Of a stretch of 64,000 nucleotides of DNA, positions 1 through 8,774 are shown one piece after another. The position numbers were made by a program, and so were the translations under genes. The first letter of the stretch is position 1. Each line of letters opens with the position of its first letter. Below the pieces are notes generated by a model, which did not search any database, was not told the origin of the DNA, and saw only the letters and a program-made list of their open reading frames with translations. The stretch comes from an uncultured Phycisphaerae bacterium (GTDB taxonomy: Bacteria; Planctomycetota; Phycisphaerae; UBA1845; PWPN01): positions 83,413-147,412 of the forward strand of contig CALLOB010000005.1 in assembly GCA_938005315.1 (NCBI GenBank), read 5' to 3'.

Positions 1-922
1 CGTCGGAGCCTGGCTGGCCGGCCGTCGGATGCGGATTCCGGTGGTGGTCACCGTGCGGGGCAAAATCGAGGCTCTGTCGCGTCGCACCATTCGCCGGCTG
101 CAGATCCGGGCGATGCTGCGCGGGGTCGACGCGATCATCGCCGTCAGCCGTTCGCTGGCCCGGCGGGTCCACGCCGTCGCCGGCAGCGACGTCGGCGTGC
201 AGGTGATTCCCAACGGCGTGGACGCGACGGTGTTCGCCCCATGCGACCGCGCTGCCGCCCGGGCGGCGCTGGGATGGTGCGAATCGGCCCGCTACCTGCT
301 GGCCGTAGGCCATCTCCAGCGTGTCAAGGGCTTTGATCGGGCGGTGGCGGCCCTTCCGGCGGTACGGGCGGCCCTGGGCGACGTCCGGCTGATCCTGGCC
401 GGCAGCACGCGCGGCGAACCAGGATTCAAGCGTCGCCTGCGGCGGCTGATGGTCGCATGCGGCGGTCCGCCCGCCGTGTCCTTCGCCGGGCCGGTGCCGA
501 CCGGGCGTCTGCGGCTGATGTATGCGGCCGCCGACGTTCTGGTCTGTCCGTCGCGCAGCGAGGGCTGGTGCAACGCCGTGGCCGAGGCGCTGGCCTGCGG
601 AACGCCGGTCGTGGCCACGGCCGTGGGCGGCAATCCCGAGCAGCTTGACGACCCGATCCTGGGAACTCTGGTGGAAAACGATGACCCCGAAACCCTGGCC
701 GGGGCGATGGTGGACGCTCTGCGGCGCGCGTGGGACCGCCCGTCGATCGCCGCGCGGGGTGCCGCCCGTGACTGGGGGCGTGTCGCGGACGAGGTCTACG
801 GGGTCTTTCGTCGTGTGCTGGCGGACCGCGGCGTGCGGCGGCTCGCGGCGGCATGCTCCGCCGGTCCCGGAATGGGGGCGTGCACGCGGGCCGGCGCAAC
901 CGGCATGGAGGCCGGGGCGTGA
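1..922 (+). CDS. GT4 family glycosyltransferase, 5' end cut by window edge
   Basis: This is a GT-B fold glycosyltransferase of family 4, expected to move a sugar from a nucleotide donor to a growing surface glycan on the cytoplasmic side of the membrane. The reading frame is open to the left edge (from base 2), so the true start lies outside; 297 residues follow the first in-frame ATG at 29. Visible family marks are VIPNGVD near the domain linker and the C-terminal donor-site motif EGWCNAVAE (E-x7-E), followed by GTPVVATAVGG. The final four bases GTGA overlap the next gene's start, so the two are probably translationally coupled. The acceptor and donor sugars cannot be read from the sequence. 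Confidence 0.88.
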   Translation, partial: VGAWLAGRRMRIPVVVTVRGKIEALSRRTIRRLQIRAMLRGVDAIIAVSRSLARRVHAVAGSDVGVQVIPNGVDATVFAPCDRAAARAALGWCESARYLLAVGHLQRVKGFDRAVAALPAVRAALGDVRLILAGSTRGEPGFKRRLRRLMVACGGPPAVSFAGPVPTGRLRLMYAAADVLVCPSRSEGWCNAVAEALACGTPVVATAVGGNPEQLDDPILGTLVENDDPETLAGAMVDALRRAWDRPSIAARGAARDWGRVADEVYGVFRRVLADRGVRRLAAACSAGPGMGACTRAGATGMEAGA

Positions 923-2316
923 ACCGCGGGCTGGCCGGATACGTCGTCTGGACCCTGACGGAACGCCTGCGCGGACGCGACACCATCGCCCGCCTGCGCG
1001 TCCTGAACGCATCGCAGCGCGAGGGGCCGGGCGGGCTGAGGGCCATCCAGACCGTCAAACTGCGCCGCCTGCTGACCGTCGCGGCTCGGCATTGCCCTTT
1101 CCACCGCGAGCGCCTCGCACGGGCGGGCATCGACCCGGCCGACCCGGGGCTGGATCCCGAGGTGTTGCGGCACCTGCCGCCCATGACCCGCGGCGACGTG
1201 CGCGATCATCTAGCGGACATGACCTGGAGCGGGGTACCCGGCGGCCTGCGGCCGTACAACACCGGCGGCTCCACCGGCGAACCGCTGGCCTTCTACATCG
1301 ACGCGGCACGGCAGTCGGCCGACTGGGCGGCCCGATGGCGTGCCCGGGCGTGGTGGGGGCTGAAGCCCGGATGTCGTGAAGTCCTGTTGTGGGGGACGCC
1401 CGCGCGCCCGGGTTTCACCGACCGGCTTCGCGTTCTGCGCGACCGGTTGCTGAATCAGCGGGTGCTCAACGCCTTCGACCTGTCCGATCGGGCGATGGAC
1501 GTCTACATCCGCCAGCTGCAGCGCCGCCGCCCGGAATGCATCTACGGCTACGCCAGCAGCCTGGCACTGCTCGGCCGGCATGCCCTGCGCCGCGGGCTTC
1601 CGCCCGGATCGCTGGGTTCCGTCAGCCTGAGGGCCGTCTTCGTGACCGGGGAGGTGCTGACCGAATCCGACCGGCTGGACATCGCCGAGGCCTTCGGCGC
1701 GCCGGTGGTCGTCGAGTACGGCAGCCGCGACGCGGGCTTCATCGCCAGCGGCTGTCCGCGCGGAGGTCTGCACATCGCCCAGGAAAACGTGATCGTGGAG
1801 GTGCTGGACGCTGAAGGCCGACCGGTACCGCCCGGCGACAGCGGCGAGGTCACCGTGACCTGTCTGGAGTCCTTCGCCACGCCGCTGATCCGATACCGTC
1901 TGGGCGACATCGCCCGGATCACCGTGCCGGCCGGCGAGAGCCGCTCCTGCCCGTGCGGCCTGGCCCTGGAGCGTCTGGAGGAGATCCAGGGACGCGTGAC
2001 CGACCTGATCGTCTGCCGCCGGGGCGGCGAAACCCGCCGCATGCACGCCCTTTCACTGATCTATGTGCTCCGTGAGGCCCCGGGCGTGCGCCGTTTCCGG
2101 ATCCTGCAGCAGGCGCCCGACGACCTGGTCGTCGAGGTCGAGGCCGACGAGGCATTCACGCCGCAGGTCCGGGACATCGTCGTCCGTCGGCTGAGGGAGC
2201 GTCTGGGACCGCAGACGCGGGTAACGGTGCGAAGCCGCGACCGCATTCCCCCTTCGGCTTCCGGCAAACACGCCCAGGTTGTTTCCCGGCTCGCGCCGGA
2301 GGAGGCCCTGCGTTGA
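919..2316 (+). CDS. CapK/PaaK-like adenylate-forming enzyme
   Basis: This 465-residue protein is a member of the phenylacetate-CoA ligase-like (CapK/PaaK) branch of adenylate-forming enzymes, which activate a carboxylate with ATP. The nucleotide-binding motif TGGSTGEP, the motif EYGSRDAG and the segment PLIRYRLGD are all present, and the length fits the CapK type found in capsule clusters. I chose the GTG at 919 because it overlaps the upstream TGA; reading further upstream would run through the glycosyltransferase. Its own TGA overlaps the TTG start of the next gene. In this context it probably activates an acyl or carboxylate substituent used in polysaccharide assembly. The substrate is unknown. 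Confidence 0.82.
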   Translation: MNRGLAGYVVWTLTERLRGRDTIARLRVLNASQREGPGGLRAIQTVKLRRLLTVAARHCPFHRERLARAGIDPADPGLDPEVLRHLPPMTRGDVRDHLADMTWSGVPGGLRPYNTGGSTGEPLAFYIDAARQSADWAARWRARAWWGLKPGCREVLLWGTPARPGFTDRLRVLRDRLLNQRVLNAFDLSDRAMDVYIRQLQRRRPECIYGYASSLALLGRHALRRGLPPGSLGSVSLRAVFVTGEVLTESDRLDIAEAFGAPVVVEYGSRDAGFIASGCPRGGLHIAQENVIVEVLDAEGRPVPPGDSGEVTVTCLESFATPLIRYRLGDIARITVPAGESRSCPCGLALERLEEIQGRVTDLIVCRRGGETRRMHALSLIYVLREAPGVRRFRILQQAPDDLVVEVEADEAFTPQVRDIVVRRLRERLGPQTRVTVRSRDRIPPSASGKHAQVVSRLAPEEALR

Positions 2317-3932
2317 ACACGGTGGCCAGTCCACCCCTGCCCGAGGGCCGCTTGTCGTGCCTTCCGGAGGCGAGGGGAACGCTCGAGAGCGTGCGACGTG
2401 CGCTCGGCGGCTGGCCGGCGGTCATCGCGGTCTGCGCGTCGCTCTGGCTGGCCGCACGGCTGGCGTTCTTCATCGGCTTCGAGGGGAGCGACGATCTTTT
2501 CCACGTCCGTTTCGCGGCCGCGTGGGACCGCCCGCCGATCGACCAGTGGGAGTCGCGGCTTGCTGTAAACGCGTTGCTCCGGTTGTCGATGGCCCTGCTG
2601 GGTCCCACGGAGACCGCAGCGGTGCTGCCCTCGATGCTGTCGTCGGCGGCGCTGACGGGGGTCGTACTGTGGTGGTGCCGGCGGCACGCGATGCTGTGGC
2701 AGGCATGGTGGGCCGGGCTGCTGGCGGCTCTCCTGCCGGTCGAGATTCTCGTGGCCACCACGATCACCGCCTCCCCGCTGACCGACGCCCTGCTGGCCTG
2801 CGGCACCGCGGCACTACTGGCCGCGTCAGGCTCCCGGACCGGCCGGATCACGGCGGCCTGCTGTCTGGGGCTTGCGCCGGTGGTGCATCCGATGGCGATG
2901 TTCTACCTGGCGGCCCTGGGCACGGCGGTGCTGGTCGTCGCCCCACGGCGGTACGGCCGGACGCTGGCGCTGGTCGCGGCGGCGGCCGTGTTGTGCATGG
3001 CGGTCGAGCTGGGCGTCTGGGCTTTCCTGTACGGCGACGCCTCCCTGAAGGCCAGGATCGTGGCCCGGATCATCAACTCCTCCAGCGTCATTCCCGAGCG
3101 GACGCTGACGCCTGAAAAGGCCGCCTGGGCCCTGCAGCATCTGCTGGTCAGCAAGGGTTTCGGCCTGGCGGCCGCGGCGGCCCTGGCCGGGGGGCTGTTA
3201 TGCTGGCGGAGGCTGGGGCCGCCGCTTCGCGTGCTGGCCGTGACGGCGCTGCTGTACTGGTGCTGGGTCGGGTTCGGGTCTTACCTGCCGTGGAGCTACC
3301 GGCCGATCACGCCCACGGTGCGCTATCTTCACCCGCTGGTGTTCCCGGTCTGCCTGCTGTTCGCGGCGACGGTGACCGATCTGATCCGCCGGCCGGCGGC
3401 GGCGCGGGCGGCGGGAGTTGCGGTGCTGGTCAGCTGCCTGGCCGCCTCGCTGGCCTCGGGCTCCTGGGGGCAGAACGTGGAGATCAGCCGGGAGCTGCTG
3501 GCCTGCGCGCAGCGGCATCCCGAGCTGCGGTTCGTGACCGACCTGTATACCATCAACGAGATGTACGTGCTCAACGGCCTGCGCACGCCGGCCAACATGC
3601 AGGTCACCCGACACGCCCTTCGGCGGCGGCGGATGGACTCCGGCGTCGCCTGCGTACCCGCGCAAGGCCCCTGGCCGGCAGACGCGATCCTGGTGAATCC
3701 CCTGAACCTCGCGCGGTCGCCGGCCGAGGAGCAGGAATTCCGTGCCCGGGCCGGCGCAGTCCTGTACAGGGGCCGTGAAGCCCGGCGGCCGATCTGCAGC
3801 TGGATGCCGCTGTTTCGCGATGCGGACTGGTCGGTTCGCAGGCCGCCTGCCGAGGTGCTGGCGATCCGGGCTGATCAGGCATCGCCATCCGTGCCGGCAT
3901 CGTCGACCTCCCCTGAGAGCATGTCCCATTGA
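2313..3932 (+). CDS. Multi-spanning membrane glycosyltransferase, ArnT/PMT (GT39/83) type
   Basis: A 539-residue polytopic membrane protein of the lipid-linked-sugar-dependent GT-C fold. The first transmembrane helix lies around residues 33-56 and is followed at once by an acidic loop GSDDLFH (Asp60-Asp61), the usual place of the catalytic acid in this fold. About ten more hydrophobic segments follow, and a short soluble tail ends the protein. TTG at 2313 overlaps the preceding TGA, making this the third member of a coupled run. It probably transfers a sugar from polyprenyl phosphate to a glycan, lipid or protein on the outer face of the membrane. The acceptor cannot be deduced. Confidence 0.75.
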   Translation: MNTVASPPLPEGRLSCLPEARGTLESVRRALGGWPAVIAVCASLWLAARLAFFIGFEGSDDLFHVRFAAAWDRPPIDQWESRLAVNALLRLSMALLGPTETAAVLPSMLSSAALTGVVLWWCRRHAMLWQAWWAGLLAALLPVEILVATTITASPLTDALLACGTAALLAASGSRTGRITAACCLGLAPVVHPMAMFYLAALGTAVLVVAPRRYGRTLALVAAAAVLCMAVELGVWAFLYGDASLKARIVARIINSSSVIPERTLTPEKAAWALQHLLVSKGFGLAAAAALAGGLLCWRRLGPPLRVLAVTALLYWCWVGFGSYLPWSYRPITPTVRYLHPLVFPVCLLFAATVTDLIRRPAAARAAGVAVLVSCLAASLASGSWGQNVEISRELLACAQRHPELRFVTDLYTINEMYVLNGLRTPANMQVTRHALRRRRMDSGVACVPAQGPWPADAILVNPLNLARSPAEEQEFRARAGAVLYRGREARRPICSWMPLFRDADWSVRRPPAEVLAIRADQASPSVPASSTSPESMSH

Positions 3933-3982
3933 AGCGGCAGGGCGCGACGAGGGGCGGATGTCGATCGGCGGACCGGCGATTG

Positions 3983-4843
3983 TCAGCCGCAGTGCGCGGG
4001 GGTCAACAGAAGGTAGTCGAAATCAACCTCTCGGATGATCCGCCGCAGCAGGCCGCCCGCCGGCCAGCGGCGCACGCGGGCCATGATCGGGCTGTCGGAG
4101 AACTTCATCCCGACCACCTGCCGGCCGTGGCGGCGGACGTAGCGCTGCAGGCTGCCGGCCCACCGCAGGCTGTGACGCGACGGCCGCCAGTCGGTGCCGC
4201 GACCGCAGATCCGCTCGGCGATCCAGCATCTCAGGCGGTTGGGCAGAATCCCGACGAAAGGCAGGCGGTAGATCGGATCATGCCGCAGCAGGCGCACGCC
4301 GGCCGGCGTGGTCAGAATCCCCACCCCCCCGGGGCACAGCACGCGGCAGGCCTCGGAAAAGAAGGCATCGAGATCCTCGATGAACTCGATGACCTCCATG
4401 CACAGCAGCAGGTCGAAGCTCGCGTCGGCGAAGGGCCAGCGCCGCATGCAGGAGCACCGCACGAACGAGAAATCCCGCGGATCACCCAGCCGGCGCCGGA
4501 GGTCGGGGAAGTTCATGACCACATGGTCGGTGCCGACGCACGAGACCCCGAGGGCATGCAGGGCGGCCAGGTCGCCGGCACAGGCCGTGCCGATCTCCAG
4601 CAGACGTTTGCCGCCCAAGGGACCGACCAGGGCCTCCAGCTCACGAGCGAGGCGAAGGCCGCGCCGGAAGTTCTGCATCGTCCAGCGGCGGGCGGCCGGT
4701 CGGGCGGTGGAATGCTCGAGCGAAGCCGCCAGAGCGGCGCGGGCCTGCTCGACCCGGGCTGTTTCAGGCAGCGGGGCCTTGTTCCGGATCCGCCGGGTTT
4801 CGACGGTCGCGTCAGTAGCCCATGCGGCGGTTGGGGATGACAT
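3983..4843 (-). CDS. Class I SAM-dependent methyltransferase
   Basis: This 286-residue protein has the Rossmann-type SAM-binding core: LLEIGTACAGDLAAL (motif I), then FDLLLCMEVIEFIEDL (motif IV region) and a GGVGILTTP strand. It resembles methyltransferases of the UbiE/type 11 group that act on small molecules or glycans. The start is uncertain. ATG at 4843 is used, overlapping the end of the upstream lipoprotein gene by 32 bp; another ATG lies in frame at 4879. It is transcribed with the lipoprotein, against the flanking polysaccharide genes. It may methylate a sugar or lipid intermediate, but no substrate is visible. Confidence 0.72.
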   Translation of the reverse strand: MSSPTAAWATDATVETRRIRNKAPLPETARVEQARAALAASLEHSTARPAARRWTMQNFRRGLRLARELEALVGPLGGKRLLEIGTACAGDLAALHALGVSCVGTDHVVMNFPDLRRRLGDPRDFSFVRCSCMRRWPFADASFDLLLCMEVIEFIEDLDAFFSEACRVLCPGGVGILTTPAGVRLLRHDPIYRLPFVGILPNRLRCWIAERICGRGTDWRPSRHSLRWAGSLQRYVRRHGRQVVGMKFSDSPIMARVRRWPAGGLLRRIIREVDFDYLLLTPAHCG

Positions 4844-5627
4844 ACAGCGGCACCGGCTCCGGCTGCGTCGCGGGCACATAGGGAATCGGCTGGGTCGTGG
4901 CCCGCGGCTCGTCCATGGCGATCAGGGCCGCCATGCACTCCCAGAGCTGCCGGTCGAACTTGCGGGCAGCGATGAAGTTGACGTCCAGGTGGCTGAGGTC
5001 GCCCCTGGTCCGGTCCGGCCGGGGCGTGGTGAAGTCTTCCGGCCCGGCGTCGGCCTGAACATAGGCCAGTTGCCGGCCGGTGGCGGTGTCGAAGATCACG
5101 CCGGCCAGCCCGGCGTGGGCCGTGGCCGCGGGCTTGGGCCCGAAGATCAGGCAGAGTTCGGCTCGCACCCGGTGGGCGCAACCGACGACGTCGTAGAGGT
5201 CCAGGTCGGGCTTGCGGACACTGTACTCGTCGAAGATGACGACCTGCTGCACCTCCGGGACGGTCCGGAAGAGCGCGTTGAGCCAGGCCGCATCCTCGGT
5301 CTTCATGGTGCCGACGACCCACTCGGCCTCGCGGATGAGCCGTCCGGTGACGGTGAACAGCGGATCGGGCCGGACCAGCCGGACCACAGCCAGGGAGGCC
5401 GGAAACAGCCCTCGCGTCCGTTCCTTCTGGAAAAGCACGAATCCGTTGGCCGAAGTGTCCATGTTGCCCACCAGGCCCAGGTCGGCACTGGCCAGCGTGG
5501 GCCCCTGATAGGCCAGGGGAGGAGGCTTCGGCTTCTCCGCGCAACCCGGGCCGGCGGCCGCCATGACCAGCAACAGGGCCGCCGGACCGACGTGGATGCG
5601 ACGCGCTTTGACGAACGCAGTGATCAT
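4812..5627 (-). CDS. Probable lipoprotein of unknown function
   Basis: A 271-residue exported protein. The chosen ATG at 5627 has a GGGAG ribosome site about ten bases upstream and gives an N-terminus of MITAFVKARRIHVGP, a hydrophobic stretch and a Cys in AAGPGC, a loose lipobox, followed by a Lys/Pro-rich linker. The mature part is mixed alpha/beta in appearance and carries Thr-rich ATTQP/PATQP repeats near the end. I recognise no domain. An ATG at 5672 would only add an unlikely leader. It precedes and overlaps the methyltransferase gene and sits among polysaccharide genes, so an envelope or export accessory role is possible. Confidence 0.6.
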   Translation of the reverse strand: MITAFVKARRIHVGPAALLLVMAAAGPGCAEKPKPPPLAYQGPTLASADLGLVGNMDTSANGFVLFQKERTRGLFPASLAVVRLVRPDPLFTVTGRLIREAEWVVGTMKTEDAAWLNALFRTVPEVQQVVIFDEYSVRKPDLDLYDVVGCAHRVRAELCLIFGPKPAATAHAGLAGVIFDTATGRQLAYVQADAGPEDFTTPRPDRTRGDLSHLDVNFIAARKFDRQLWECMAALIAMDEPRATTQPIPYVPATQPEPVPLYVIPNRRMGY

Positions 5628-5825
5628 GCCCACAGACTCCCGCGGGAACGAGGTCGTCAAGGGACCTTCCACCGGGGTTTATCGGCATTCGGCGGCGGCG
5701 GTCCAGCTATATCCGGACGAAAGAGCCCCCGGCCGGAGCGTGGCGCAAAGGCGCAGAACCGCGTTTTTTCCGGACCTGCCGGGCCCGCCCGGCGCATTCC
5801 GGCCGGCCGGCGCGATTCGCGCAAA

Positions 5826-5862
5826 CCCGACGGCTCATAACTCACGGGGGAGCCTGGTCGGG
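5826..5862 (+). promoter_or_regulatory. Long hairpin just before the glycosylphosphotransferase start
   Basis: CCCGAC (5826-5831) plus GGCTC (5832-5836) pair with GAGCC (5850-5854) and GTCGGG (5857-5862), with a 13-base loop and a two-base bulge. The purine-rich GGGGGAG, the only Shine-Dalgarno-like run before the ATGs at 5871 and 5880, lies in the loop and inner stem. The hairpin could gate translation, or end transcription in part together with the T6 run near 5765. Function is inferred. Confidence 0.4.
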
Positions 5863-5870
5863 CCGATAGC

Positions 5871-7388
5871 ATGGGTGCGATGTCCCGCAAGACCGGTGCA
5901 GCCATAGACTTTCCGGCCGGCTCGATGGAGGCCCCCGCGGCAAGGATCGCCCCGACCTACCCCCGCCTGGTACCGGCCACGGAGGCCGGCCCGCCGGTGC
6001 GGGTCACCTGGCCTGCGGCGGTCGGCAACGCCCTGCTGGAGATGCCGTGGCTGGTGTGGAGCCTGTTTGACGCGGCGGTGGCCGGCCTGGGCGCATACCT
6101 GGCCTACCACCTGCTGGTCTGGACCCCCGAGGGCGCATGGATCCGGTTTCCGCTATGGCACACCGGGCTGATCCAGGCGGCCTGCCTGGTGCTCTCGGGG
6201 CTGATCTTCGGACTGTACGAGCAGCAGACGCTGCTGCGGCGGTCGCGCATCATCGCCCGTTCGGTGCTGAGCATCGCCCTGGCGGTGGGGCTGGCTTACG
6301 TCGTGATCTCGCTGTTCATGTACTGTGTGCAGAGCCGGCGGGTGCTGGTCCTGGCGGCGGGCTTCTACCTGCTGATCGCCCCGACGGTGCGCCTCCTGAT
6401 CTGCTGGAGCACGCCGAGTTACAGCCGCAGGTTCCTGATCGTGGGCACCGACCGCAAGTCGCGGATGTTTCCCCCCAGCCACGGCGATGCACTTTCCCGG
6501 CGGTATCGCCTGGCCGGATACGTGGCCATGGACGCCGTGGAGGTCGGCCGCGACCTGGGCGGCTACCGGGTACTGGGCACGATCGACGACATCGAGCAGC
6601 TGGTGGTCGAGCACGACATCAAGGAAGTGGTCGTCGGGCCGGGGCCGTCGCGAAACCCGCGGGCGCTGGAAAAGGCCCTGGGCTGCCTGCGGCTCGGCTG
6701 CCGGGTAACGAACTCATCGACGTTCTACGAGCAGGTGCTCAGCGAGGTGCCGCTGGACCATCTGGAACCCAACTGGTTCCTGTTCGCGGACCTCAAGCAC
6801 TACCGCGAGGCCCAGCTGATCATCAAGCGGGTGCTGGACATTATCGGCGCGGTCGTCGGCATGGTCCTGAGCCTGCCGCTTTGGCCGGTGATCGCCCTGT
6901 TGATCAAGCTCACCAGCCCCGGGCCGGTGCTCTACAGCCAGCAGCGGGTGGGACGCAACGGCCAGATCTTCCGCCTGCACAAATTCCGCACCATGTACCT
7001 CAATGCCGAACAGGACGGGCACGCCTGGGCGGCCAAGGACGACCCGCGCGTCACGCGGATCGGATGGTATCTCCGGCGCAGCCGGCTTGACGAGCTCCCG
7101 CAGCTGTGGAACATCCTCCTGGGGCAGATGTCGATCGTCGGGCCTCGTCCGGAGCGGCCGGAGTTCGTGCGTGAGCTCAGCAGCCAGATCCGGTTCTACA
7201 ACGAGCGCCACCTGGTCAAGCCCGGGCTGACCGGGTGGGCCCAGATCAACTACCCCTACGGCGCCAGCGTCGAGGACGCACGCCGCAAGCTCCAGCTGGA
7301 CCTGTGGTACATCAAGCACATGTCGCTGGAACTCGACCTGGCCATCCTGCTGCGGACGCTCGGCACCGTCTTTCTGGGCTCGCGGTGA
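5871..7388 (+). CDS. Exopolysaccharide biosynthesis polyprenyl glycosylphosphotransferase
   Basis: A 505-residue membrane enzyme of the WbaP/WcaJ class (polyisoprenyl-phosphate hexose-1-phosphate transferase) that starts a repeat unit by loading sugar-1-phosphate onto undecaprenyl phosphate. Four N-terminal membrane helices (about residues 60-185) are followed by a Rossmann-like central region, then a re-entrant helix at IIKRVLDIIGAVVG and the catalytic domain with KFRTMY, RRSRLDELPQLWNIL, MSIVGPRPERPEFV and LVKPGLTGWAQINY. All family blocks are present, so it should be active. ATG 5880 is an alternative start. GTGA at its end overlaps the SGNH hydrolase start. It marks this block as an exopolysaccharide locus. 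Confidence 0.93.
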   Translation: MGAMSRKTGAAIDFPAGSMEAPAARIAPTYPRLVPATEAGPPVRVTWPAAVGNALLEMPWLVWSLFDAAVAGLGAYLAYHLLVWTPEGAWIRFPLWHTGLIQAACLVLSGLIFGLYEQQTLLRRSRIIARSVLSIALAVGLAYVVISLFMYCVQSRRVLVLAAGFYLLIAPTVRLLICWSTPSYSRRFLIVGTDRKSRMFPPSHGDALSRRYRLAGYVAMDAVEVGRDLGGYRVLGTIDDIEQLVVEHDIKEVVVGPGPSRNPRALEKALGCLRLGCRVTNSSTFYEQVLSEVPLDHLEPNWFLFADLKHYREAQLIIKRVLDIIGAVVGMVLSLPLWPVIALLIKLTSPGPVLYSQQRVGRNGQIFRLHKFRTMYLNAEQDGHAWAAKDDPRVTRIGWYLRRSRLDELPQLWNILLGQMSIVGPRPERPEFVRELSSQIRFYNERHLVKPGLTGWAQINYPYGASVEDARRKLQLDLWYIKHMSLELDLAILLRTLGTVFLGSR

Positions 7389-8527
7389 GCCCCGCGCCGG
7401 ACCGCCGGCGGCCGCAGACCATGACCACCCTGACCGCCCATGTCGATATCCGACCACCTGCACGGACGATCCGCGCGCGACGGCGGCTGCTGCTGTTCAT
7501 TCCCGCGGCGCTGGCCGGGGCCCTGCTGATTGCCGCGATGGCCGGCGAGCTGCTGGTTCGCGTTCTTGTCGGAACGCCGATGCCCGAACGCCTGCCGCTG
7601 ATGACCGTGCAGGCCAGCCCGTGGCGCGGTTACGGCATGGTTCCCGGCGGGGACCACTTCACCTACCACCACCCCGTGCGGGTCAACAACCTCGGGCTTC
7701 GCGGATCGGACGTCGGACCGCCGGAGCCCGGGGAAACCCGGGTGCTGATGCTGGGCGACAGTCTGACCTACGGCCAGGGCGTAGCCGACGACGACACCGT
7801 CCCAGCCGTTCTGGAACGGCTGCTGACCGGCGATCGTGCCCGCCCGGCACGAGTGATCAACGGCGGTCTGCGCGGCTATGCCACCAACCAGGAGGTCGGC
7901 CTGCTGGTTGAGCTCGGACCGGTGATCCGCCCCGACGTGGTCGTGCTCATGTGGTACTGGAACGACCTGGAGGAGGGCAACATCGAAGGCACCTGGGAGC
8001 GGTTGACACGCAGCGGGCCCGTGGCGTTCGACACGTGGGCCCGCATGGAAGGCGATACGCTGACCCGGTGGCGGCGGCAGCAGTGGCTGCGGCGCAGCGC
8101 CCTGCTCATGCTCCTCCACGATGTCCGGAACCGGCTGACCGCCGGCGAGCAGGCTGGAGTCACCGATCCCGACGCGGGCATGGAGCGTCTCGACCGGCAC
8201 CTCGCGCGGCTGACCGAACTGACCGCCGAGTTGGGCGCCCGGCCGGTTCTGGCCACCGTGCCGGACCCCAACGCCCTGTCCGGCGAGCATTTCAGCCGGG
8301 CGTGGGCCGCGACCGCCCGATCCATGGCCTCCAGGCACGGAATCGCCGCGGTGGACCTCGAGCCTCCGCTGCGCGAGCTGTTCCTACGCCTGGGCCGGCT
8401 GCCCGTGCTGGCCTTCGACGGCCACTACGACGCCCGGGCCAACGCCTGCATGGCCGAGGCTCTCGCCGTTGCGCTGCGTGGCGTGTGGCCGAAGACCACC
8501 GCCGCCGCGGCGACGGAACCGGGCTGA
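7385..8527 (+). CDS. Membrane-anchored SGNH/GDSL-family hydrolase
   Basis: A 380-residue protein with one N-terminal transmembrane helix (about residues 35-58, rich in Leu/Ala) and an SGNH hydrolase domain. The nucleophile motif is MLGDSLTYGQG (Ser126), followed by the block with GYATNQE and the C-terminal DGH motif (Asp345, His347). Such enzymes remove or move acyl groups on glycans. GTG 7385 overlaps the preceding TGA; an ATG at 7421 is the alternative. Direct coupling to the glycosylphosphotransferase suggests it edits acetyl or other ester groups of the same exopolysaccharide at the outer face of the membrane. Confidence 0.8.
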   Translation: MSPAPDRRRPQTMTTLTAHVDIRPPARTIRARRRLLLFIPAALAGALLIAAMAGELLVRVLVGTPMPERLPLMTVQASPWRGYGMVPGGDHFTYHHPVRVNNLGLRGSDVGPPEPGETRVLMLGDSLTYGQGVADDDTVPAVLERLLTGDRARPARVINGGLRGYATNQEVGLLVELGPVIRPDVVVLMWYWNDLEEGNIEGTWERLTRSGPVAFDTWARMEGDTLTRWRRQQWLRRSALLMLLHDVRNRLTAGEQAGVTDPDAGMERLDRHLARLTELTAELGARPVLATVPDPNALSGEHFSRAWAATARSMASRHGIAAVDLEPPLRELFLRLGRLPVLAFDGHYDARANACMAEALAVALRGVWPKTTAAAATEPG

Positions 8528-8774
8528 TGCACAACGGGGCAAGCCACACGCCCACGGGCCACGCACCGGCGGGCGATGCTCGTGCCCGAGGCACGACCGC
8601 GCCGGGTGGTTGAAAAGACGCCAGGAGCGCGACAGGATGTCCGGAGTTTTCCCGGAAGGCGGAAATGCCGGGACCGGCGTCCCCGGGGTGTCGGGCTCCA
8701 GCGGCCCCGGGCGACACGCGAGCTGGAACGAAAGATCCGGACGGCCGTTCGTCGGCCCGGAGATGGAGGCGGTC

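Noticed and set aside
5700-5790. Resemblance to a cyclic di-GMP-I (GEMM) riboswitch: GAAAGAG and GGCGCAAAGGCGC before the priming transferase.
   Set aside because: The conserved GGCAAACC element and the proper helices are missing, so the match is limited to two short strings.
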